22,249 nucleotides of DNA from GCA-2701705 sp036163455. GTDB taxonomy: Bacteria; Pseudomonadota; Gammaproteobacteria; GCA-002705445; GCA-002716945. The notes under the pieces are model-generated. The model had not been told where the DNA came from. It did not search any database and was given only the letters and a program-made list of their open reading frames with translations. The stretch covers positions 1-22,249 of the forward strand of contig JAYZKL010000025.1 in NCBI GenBank assembly GCA_036163455.1, read 5' to 3'. Positions 17,092 through 22,249 of this stretch are shown piece by piece. Position 1 is the stretch's first letter; each line of letters starts with the position of its first letter. The translations under genes were made by a program, and so were the position numbers.

Positions 17092-17110
17092 ATACTGGAT
17101 TTTACAGTAT
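17092..17110. promoter_or_regulatory. Palindrome in the divergent sat promoter region
   Basis: ATACTG-N7-CAGTAT is a perfect 6-base inverted repeat between the PEPCK-like gene and sat. It overlaps a possible minus-strand -10 (TATACT, 17107-17112) for the PEPCK-like gene, for which no good -35 was seen. The CTG-N7-CAG core is three bases too short for a LexA box (CTG-N10-CAG). It may be an operator for an unknown regulator. Confidence 0.35.
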
Positions 17111-17132
17111 ATTCCCGACTTGATATATCTCT

Positions 17133-17160
17133 TTGATATATAAGTTTTGTGAATTATAAT
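17133..17160 (+). promoter_or_regulatory. sat promoter
   Basis: TTGATA (17133-17138) and a perfect TATAAT (17155-17160) are separated by 16 bases, a strong sigma70-type promoter. The predicted start is near 17167, giving a leader of about 47 bases. The -35 lies in the second of two TTGATATAT direct repeats (17120-17128 and 17133-17141), which are 13 bases apart. No strong Shine-Dalgarno sequence is visible before the sat ATG. Confidence 0.6.
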
Positions 17161-17213
17161 ATTACTTTTTTAGTTCATCAATTAAAATATAGTTAAAATT
17201 TTATGGATTTTTC

Positions 17214-18407
17214 ATGCAAAATTTGATAGAGCCTCATGGATCGAAAGAGCTATTGCCCCTATATGTCAATAATGATGGGGAAAGACAGGATTTACTCAAA
17301 GAATCAAAGGATTTAAAAAAGGTTGTTCTTAACTCGTCAGCAGCATCATGCGCAGTTATGTTGGGGGCAGGATATTTTACCCCATTATCAGGATTCATGA
17401 ATAAAAATGACTCAATTAGTATTGCAAAATCAATGAAGATGATGGATGGGTTGTTTTGGCCCATTCCAATTATGAATTTGAATAATTCTATAGATGGAAT
17501 TGAGGTTGGTGAAAGAATTGCCTTATTGGACCCTAATATTGATGGTAATCCACCTCTTGCAATTCAGTCTGTTCAATCAATAGAAGAATTAGGTGAAAAT
17601 GAAATTAATGAAATAGCAAAAAATGTCTTTGGAACTAATGATTCCAACCACCCTGGAGTTAAAAATTTTTTATCATCTGGTAGATTTTTAATCGCGGGAG
17701 AAATAAAAGTTTTAAATTATAGTTACTTTCCTGAGGAGTTTCCAAATACATTTGCAACAGCTTCTGAAATAAGACAAAAACTTCAAAGTTCTGGATGGTT
17801 AAAAACCGTTGCTTTCCAAACAAGAAACCCTATGCATAGGGCGCATGAAGAGTTATGTAAAATGGCATTAGATAGAATAAATGCTGATGGAGTTCTTATT
17901 CATATGACATTAGGTAAACTAAAAGAGGGTGATATACCTGGAGATGTTCGAGATAAAGCTATTAGAAAAATGGTTGAATTATACTTTGCTCCAAATACAG
18001 CAATTATTTCAGGTTTCGGTTTTGACATGCTTTATGCTGGACCTAGAGAGGCATTGCTCCATGCAACTTTCAGGCAAAATTGCGGATGTTCCCATTTAAT
18101 TATTGGGAGAGATCATGCGGGGGTAGGCGATTATTATGGCGCTTTTGATGCTCAAGAAATATTCGAAAATCCTATTGTAAAAGAATCATTAAAAATTGAG
18201 ATTTTTGCTGCAGACCATACAGCATATTCAAAAAAACTAAATAAAGTTGTAATGATGAGGGATGTAAAAGACCATAATAAAGACGACTTTGTCCTTCTAT
18301 CAGGTACAAAAGTAAGGGAAATGCTGTCTAATGGAGAGGAATTGCCTCAGGAATTTGCGAGAAAAGAAGTTGCTGAAATATTAATGAATTATTATCAATC
18401 AAAATAA
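17214..18407 (+). CDS. sat: Sulfate adenylyltransferase (ATP sulfurylase, dissimilatory type)
   Basis: In sulfur oxidisers this homo-oligomeric enzyme runs in the direction APS plus pyrophosphate to ATP plus sulfate, conserving energy at the substrate level. It has 397 residues, typical of the single-domain Sat family and unlike the CysDN form. The N-terminal PUA-like domain includes SSAASCAVMLGAGYFTPLSGFM. The catalytic domain has QTRNPMHRAHEE, the loop LIHMTLGKLKEGDIPGD and GRDHAGVGDYYG. GTKVREML lies near the end. No APS-kinase domain is fused. It lies 127 bases upstream of aprM on the same strand and has its own predicted promoter. Arginine codons are nearly all AGA/AGG (about 1 of 15 is CGN). 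Confidence 0.95.
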   Translation: MQNLIEPHGSKELLPLYVNNDGERQDLLKESKDLKKVVLNSSAASCAVMLGAGYFTPLSGFMNKNDSISIAKSMKMMDGLFWPIPIMNLNNSIDGIEVGERIALLDPNIDGNPPLAIQSVQSIEELGENEINEIAKNVFGTNDSNHPGVKNFLSSGRFLIAGEIKVLNYSYFPEEFPNTFATASEIRQKLQSSGWLKTVAFQTRNPMHRAHEELCKMALDRINADGVLIHMTLGKLKEGDIPGDVRDKAIRKMVELYFAPNTAIISGFGFDMLYAGPREALLHATFRQNCGCSHLIIGRDHAGVGDYYGAFDAQEIFENPIVKESLKIEIFAADHTAYSKKLNKVVMMRDVKDHNKDDFVLLSGTKVREMLSNGEELPQEFARKEVAEILMNYYQSK

Positions 18408-18458
18408 AATTTTTCATTTTTTTGTAAATAATTAATTCCTAATATAGGCATAATCTAT

Positions 18459-18464
18459 TATAAT
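18459..18464 (+). promoter_or_regulatory. Possible -10 box of an aprMBA promoter
   Basis: A perfect TATAAT lies in the gap between sat and aprM, about 70 bases before aprM. No good -35 is found 16-18 bases upstream (about TTCCTA), so either an activator is needed or transcription comes from sat. No hairpin terminator was seen after sat. Confidence 0.3.
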
Positions 18465-18534
18465 CGCATGAGTAAGATATGCTGAATACCTCATAAATTG
18501 AGATTATATTAAAAAAGGGAGATCGAAAAAAACT

Positions 18535-19329
18535 ATGCTAACTATCAATCCGTTTTCTATGCTTTCTAGTGTGATGCCATCAATAGCAATGCAGATATTT
18601 GTAATTTTAATGATTATTTTAGTAATCGGCGGAACTATCCTTGATATGATTCATAAAAAAAATGTTAAATATTTCTTTGAAAATGCTAAAAAAGCGAAAG
18701 AATCGGCAACAAGGACTGTTAGCACGGGAGAAAAAGCATCTATCATACTAAAAACAGTTGCGTCTGATATCTTAACATCATCTGAATTTTGCACTTTCCA
18801 ACGTAGAACTGCACATCTACTAGGAATGTATGGAACTATAATTTTTTGGGTAACTTCTTTTATTATGATCTTCTACTATTCCACTCCATCGTCAATTACA
18901 CCTCCATTACTTCCAATGCTCTGGCATATTGGTGCGATAATGACGTGTGTGGGAGGTTTTTGGTTTTGGTTTGCTATAAGAGTTAATGTTTCTGCAGAAG
19001 GCCATCCATGGTATCACGTAATTTTTGCTGACTTATTTGTTTTATCGCTTCTAGCAACACAATCAACAGCACTGCTATGGTCATATACACAAACAATAGG
19101 CGCATCAGGATTAGCTAGTTTATTTTTAATTTTATTTATACTTTCAAATATAGTTTTATTTGGTGGTGTTTATTGGTCAAAATTTGCTCATATGTTTTAT
19201 AAACCTGGTGCAGCAATACAAAAACATTTAGCAGAAGCAGATGGCTCAAGAAGTAATCTGCCAGAACCTGCAGATAAGCCTAAACAATTTGGTTTAGGTA
19301 TAAGAAGAGAACAACCAAAGAATTATTAA
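18535..19329 (+). CDS. aprM: APS reductase membrane anchor AprM
   Basis: AprM is the presumed inner-membrane partner that takes electrons from AprBA during sulfite oxidation in organisms without QmoABC. It has 264 residues. Five hydrophobic helices can be seen at about 16-36, 94-115, 125-149, 161-183 and 190-214. Histidines that could bind haem or quinone occur in RRTAHLLG, LWHIGA and HPWYHV. The C-terminal 45 residues are soluble and end with LGIRREQPKNY. A GGGAG motif precedes the ATG but at a long spacing (about 13 bases). Identification rests on position directly ahead of aprB, membrane topology and recollection of the family; its biochemistry is not well established. Confidence 0.85.
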   Translation: MLTINPFSMLSSVMPSIAMQIFVILMIILVIGGTILDMIHKKNVKYFFENAKKAKESATRTVSTGEKASIILKTVASDILTSSEFCTFQRRTAHLLGMYGTIIFWVTSFIMIFYYSTPSSITPPLLPMLWHIGAIMTCVGGFWFWFAIRVNVSAEGHPWYHVIFADLFVLSLLATQSTALLWSYTQTIGASGLASLFLILFILSNIVLFGGVYWSKFAHMFYKPGAAIQKHLAEADGSRSNLPEPADKPKQFGLGIRREQPKNY

Positions 19330-19366
19330 TGAATTATATGATTAGAAAATTAAGGAGAGAGTAATT

Positions 19367-19858
19367 ATGTCAACTTTTGTATACATGACAAGATGTGATG
19401 GGTGTGGAATGTGTGTTGATATTTGTCCGTCAGACATTATGCACATTGACAAGACTTTAAGACGTGCAGTTAATATAGAACCTAATATGTGTTGGGAATG
19501 CTATTCATGTGTAAAAGCTTGTGATCAAAATGCAATAGATGCTAGGGGTTATGCTGACTTTGCACCTTTAGGGCATAGTGTCCGTGTACTTCGAGAAGAA
19601 GAAAAAGGTACTATCTCTTGGAAGATTAAATTTAGAAATGGTACGGAAAAAAACTTTTGCTCACCTATAACAACAAAACCATGGGGTGAATGTATTCCAG
19701 AACTTGCAAAAGAAAATAATCCTACTCAAGAAATGTATGAATCAGAATTGCTTTATAACGAACCAAAATATCTTAAAACTGGAGAGGTTGAAACTGCTGA
19801 TGATGGTTTACCAGAAATGGATAAAGTTGGTAAATTAAAACAAGGAGTATATTACTAA
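19367..19858 (+). CDS. aprB: Adenylylsulfate reductase beta subunit (iron-sulfur)
   Basis: AprB passes electrons between the AprA flavin and the membrane acceptor. It has 163 residues. Two [4Fe-4S] clusters are predicted from Cys10, 13, 16 and 20 (CDGCGMCVDICP) and Cys42, 45, 48 and 52 (CWECYSCVKAC). The C-terminal half is the extended tail that wraps around AprA. A strong AAGGAGAG ribosome site (19352-19359) precedes the ATG. The stop and the aprA start overlap by one base (TAATG), which couples translation of the 1:1 heterodimer. In a sulfur oxidiser it works in the sulfite-to-APS direction. Confidence 0.96.
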   Translation: MSTFVYMTRCDGCGMCVDICPSDIMHIDKTLRRAVNIEPNMCWECYSCVKACDQNAIDARGYADFAPLGHSVRVLREEEKGTISWKIKFRNGTEKNFCSPITTKPWGECIPELAKENNPTQEMYESELLYNEPKYLKTGEVETADDGLPEMDKVGKLKQGVYY

Positions 19859-21723
19859 TGGCTATTAAAACTGTTCGTGAAGATTGTGACATTCTTATAG
19901 TTGGAGGTGGTATGGCAGGTACTGGCGCCACTTTCGAATCTAGATACTGGGGTAAAGACCTTAAAATTATCTGTGCTGAAAAAGCTAATATAGATAGAAG
20001 TGGTGCTGTGGCTCAAGGTTTATATGCAATTAATTGTTATATGGGTATGCAATGGGGTGAAAATCAACCCGAGGACCACGTTCGTTATGCAAGAAATGAT
20101 TTGATGGGAATGGTTCGTGAAGATCTAGCTTACGATATGGCACGTCATGTAGACTCTGCAGTTCATATGTTTGAAGAATGGGGACTGCCATTGATGCGTA
20201 ACAAGGAAACTGGAAGATATCAGCGTGAAGGAAAATGGCAAATTATGATCCATGGTGAAAGTTACAAACCGATTGTAGCTGAAGCTGCCAAAAAGTCAGC
20301 TGATAAAATTTATAACAGGGTCATGATTACTCATCTTTTGATGGATGAGACACAAGAAAACAGGATTGGAGGAGCTTGTGGCTTTAATATGCGTACTGGT
20401 GACTTCCATGTATTTCGTGCAAAAGCAGTAATTTGTGCTGCTGGCGGTGCCTCACATATCTTTAAACCAAGAGCAGTAGGTGAAGGTATGGGACGTACTT
20501 GGTATGCGCCATGGAGCAATGGTTCTGCATACGCATTACCTATAGCTGTTGGAGCAAAGATGACACAGATGGAAAACCGAATTGTGTTAACAAGATTTAA
20601 AGATGGTTATGGGCCAGTTGGAGCGTATTTTTTACATCTTAAAACATATACTCAAAATGCTGCTGGCGAAAACTATGAGAAAAAATGGTATGACAATACA
20701 AAAGCAATGGTTGGTGAATATATTGATCATCATCCAGTGCCAACATGTTTAAGAAACCATGCTTTCATTCAAGAAACAATTGCTGGAGGCGGTCCAATCC
20801 ATATGGTTACCATGGAAGCTTTTCAAGATCCTCACTTAGAAGAAGTAGGATGGGAAAACTTTTTAGGTATGACAGTTGGACAGGCTGTTGTTTGGGCGTC
20901 ACAAGACATTGATCCTAAATATCAAAACCCTGAACTAACTACCTCTGAACCTTATGTTATGGGGTCTCATGCTACCTGTTCTGGCGCTTGGTGTAGTGGA
21001 CCAGAAGATCTTTCGCCACCAGAATATTTTTGGGGTTACAACAGGATGATGACGATAGATGGATTGTTTGCTGCTGGCGATGCTGCTGGTGGTACAGCAC
21101 ATGCTTTCTCATCCGGGTCTTTCACTGAAGGTAGATTATGCGCTAAAGCAGCCGTTAAATATATAAACGACAAAAAAGCGGAAAATATTAAAGTTACTGA
21201 AACCCAATGTGAAAAGTTCAAAAAAGAAGTATATCAACCTATGGAAAACTATACTGTTGGTAGAAATGAAATTACAGGTGGCACAGTATCTCCAAGTTAT
21301 TTATTACCAATACAAGGTTTACAAAGACTACAAAAAATTATGGATGACTACTGTGGAGGAATCGGTACTCATTATATGACCAATGGTAAAATGTTAAAGA
21401 GAGGTCTAGAGTTATTAGATACTTTAACAGAAGATCTTGAGCATATAGGAGCTGAAGATTATCACCAGCTCATGAGAGCTTGGGAATTAAAACACCGTGT
21501 GCTAGTTTCTCAATGTGTTGCGGAACACACAATGTTCCGTGAGGAAACTCGTTGGCCTGGTTATTATTATCGCGGTGATTTTCTTAAATTGGATGATGAT
21601 AATTGGCACTGTTTAACAGTTTCACGCAGAGATCCAAAAACTGGTAAGTTTGAACTCGAAAAAGCGCCTGTATATCATTTGGTTGACGAAGAAAAAGAAG
21701 AAAAAAAAGAAGAAGCTTCTTGA
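19858..21723 (+). CDS. aprA: Adenylylsulfate reductase alpha subunit (FAD)
   Basis: AprA holds FAD and binds APS, interconverting APS with sulfite plus AMP; here it presumably makes APS from sulfite for Sat. It has 621 residues, the usual length for the fumarate-reductase-like flavoprotein. The FAD dinucleotide fold is DILIVGGGMAGTGATFESRY (about 11-30), followed by SGAVAQGLYAINCYMG. A second FAD segment is LFAAGDAAGGTAHAFSSGSF. Further conserved segments include HPVPTCLRNHAF and MVREDLAYDMARHVD. The C-terminus is a short Glu/Lys-rich tail (EEKEEKKEEAS). Arginine codons are unusual for this window: about 15 of 31 are CGN, against about 3 of 17 in groEL, so the gene may have been acquired or may be under different codon selection. 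Confidence 0.97.
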   Translation: MAIKTVREDCDILIVGGGMAGTGATFESRYWGKDLKIICAEKANIDRSGAVAQGLYAINCYMGMQWGENQPEDHVRYARNDLMGMVREDLAYDMARHVDSAVHMFEEWGLPLMRNKETGRYQREGKWQIMIHGESYKPIVAEAAKKSADKIYNRVMITHLLMDETQENRIGGACGFNMRTGDFHVFRAKAVICAAGGASHIFKPRAVGEGMGRTWYAPWSNGSAYALPIAVGAKMTQMENRIVLTRFKDGYGPVGAYFLHLKTYTQNAAGENYEKKWYDNTKAMVGEYIDHHPVPTCLRNHAFIQETIAGGGPIHMVTMEAFQDPHLEEVGWENFLGMTVGQAVVWASQDIDPKYQNPELTTSEPYVMGSHATCSGAWCSGPEDLSPPEYFWGYNRMMTIDGLFAAGDAAGGTAHAFSSGSFTEGRLCAKAAVKYINDKKAENIKVTETQCEKFKKEVYQPMENYTVGRNEITGGTVSPSYLLPIQGLQRLQKIMDDYCGGIGTHYMTNGKMLKRGLELLDTLTEDLEHIGAEDYHQLMRAWELKHRVLVSQCVAEHTMFREETRWPGYYYRGDFLKLDDDNWHCLTVSRRDPKTGKFELEKAPVYHLVDEEKEEKKEEAS

Positions 21724-21745
21724 GAAAATAAATGAAGCTTCTTGA
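21712..21745. repeat. 12-base direct repeat across the aprA stop and the next start
   Basis: GAAGCTTCTTGA occurs at 21712-21723, ending in the aprA stop codon, and again at 21734-21745, just inside the next gene, with a 22-base period. The first copy sits in a 12-base palindrome, AAGAAGCTTCTT (21710-21721). It may be chance, a small duplication or an mRNA hairpin. Confidence 0.5.
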
Positions 21746-22082
21746 ACTAACAGATCAAGAAATCTTAAAGATTGCAGACCCTCTCTGGGATAATCTAGTA
21801 GAAACTTCTAACAACAAAGACTATGGAGGTTTTACTAAGAATTTTTCAAAAAAATTACTTATGGGAACTGATGAAGTTACGCTTGGTAAACAATGGGCAG
21901 GTAGTGAGCTTTTAACTAGTTTAACAAAAGAAAGAGAATTTTTAGGATGTTTGAGAAGGAATGAGTATGTAACAGTCCTCTACAAACAAAAAAGTGAAAC
22001 AGTAGATGGAGATTTCTTAGGCCGATTGGTGCTAGGAATTGAAGATGATGCGATTAAGATTTTTGGCGCAACTATTTTCTAA
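21732..22082 (+). CDS. Small conserved-looking protein of unknown function, downstream of aprA
   Basis: I do not recognise this 116-residue protein. It has no signal peptide, membrane helix or cysteine-rich motif; a single cysteine occurs in FLGCLRRNEY. The first 60 residues look helical (ELTDQEILKIADPLWDNLVE). The rest alternates strand-like pieces (EYVTVLYKQKSE, DFLGRLVLGIED, AIKIFGATIF). That helix-then-curved-sheet pattern would suit an NTF2/SnoaL-like fold, but this is only an impression. It begins 8 bases after aprA, with a weak GAGAAAA ribosome site, and is followed 8 bases later by a phosphoesterase gene. Cotranscription with aprMBA is therefore likely. A role in APS reductase assembly or expression is possible but not shown. 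Confidence 0.75.
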   Translation: MKLLELTDQEILKIADPLWDNLVETSNNKDYGGFTKNFSKKLLMGTDEVTLGKQWAGSELLTSLTKEREFLGCLRRNEYVTVLYKQKSETVDGDFLGRLVLGIEDDAIKIFGATIF

Positions 22083-22090
22083 AGATTAAA

Positions 22091-22249
22091 ATGAAAAACC
22101 AACAAAGAACTATAAGTGATAAGGAAATATCATTCATTGTAATTTCAGATACACATTCTGATTTACATCCAGAAATAAGTAATTTAATAAATAAAAATTC
22201 TTACGTTATACATGCTGGAGATGTAGGCGATATTAATATAATTAATAAT
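22091..22249 (+). CDS. Metallophosphoesterase, N-terminal part (3' end outside window)
   Basis: The first 53 residues of a calcineurin-like phosphoesterase of the small YfcE/MJ0936 type are present, running off the window edge in frame. The metal-binding motif ISDTHSD appears near residues 19-25 and the second motif GDVGD near residues 45-49, preceded by YVIHAG. This early spacing (first Asp-His, then GD about 25 residues later) fits the small bacterial phosphodiesterases. The start ATG lies 8 bases after the preceding stop. Substrate is unknown; family members cleave phosphodiesters of varied kinds. Confidence 0.8.
   Translation, partial: MKNQQRTISDKEISFIVISDTHSDLHPEISNLINKNSYVIHAGDVGDINIINN

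Noticed and set aside
17092..17110. LexA (SOS) box ahead of sat, suggested by CTG...CAG.
   Set aside because: The spacing is CTG-N7-CAG; the gammaproteobacterial LexA box needs CTG-N10-CAG.
18408..18440. T-rich stretch after sat considered as a terminator.
   Set aside because: No stable GC-containing stem precedes the T runs.

Overview
The window looks like a chromosomal segment of an AT-rich, compact gammaproteobacterial sulfur oxidiser. Three gene orders point to Gammaproteobacteria. The first is fxsA-groES-groEL next to cutA-dsbD. The second is aroQ-accB-accC followed by fis-purH-purD. The third is trxA-rho. Dissimilatory sulfur genes (sat, aprM, aprB, aprA) fill the right end. Low GC plus the AprM-type APS reductase set suggests a marine SUP05/Thioglobus-like lineage or a relative. 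That placement is an inference from gene content, not a phylogeny.

Layout. 1-1463: end of a ferric-iron ABC importer (permease tail, then ATPase). 1464-3110 (minus): acyl-CoA ligase fadD, abutting the ATPase gene tail to tail. 3153-5250 (minus): groES-groEL with a hairpin behind groEL and, ahead of groES, a good sigma70-like promoter overlapping a near-perfect CIRCE (HrcA) operator. 5290-5715 (minus): fxsA. 5735-7820: cutA overlapping dsbD. 7910-10136: aroQ-accB-accC, for shikimate and fatty-acid synthesis. 10253-13410: fis-purH-purD. 13411-15027 (minus): trxA-rho. 15135-17057 (minus): a large uncharacterised protein resembling ATP-type PEP carboxykinase. 17214-22082: sat, then aprM-aprB-aprA and a small unknown gene, ending in a truncated phosphoesterase at the window edge.

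How the genes work together. AprBA oxidises sulfite plus AMP to adenosine 5'-phosphosulfate (APS) and AprM is its likely membrane partner. Sat then converts APS plus pyrophosphate to ATP and sulfate. This is the indirect sulfite-oxidation route of sulfur chemolithotrophs. The remaining genes are housekeeping: chaperonin, redox (TrxA, DsbD), fatty-acid initiation, purine synthesis, Rho and Fis.

The most unusual element is the PEPCK-like gene divergent from sat. It keeps several PEPCK landmarks in order but lacks a P-loop where PEPCK has one. Instead it carries an HPr-kinase-like P-loop at its extreme C-terminus. No rRNA, tRNA, CRISPR array, insertion sequence or prophage gene was seen. No gene-free stretch exceeds about 150 bases.
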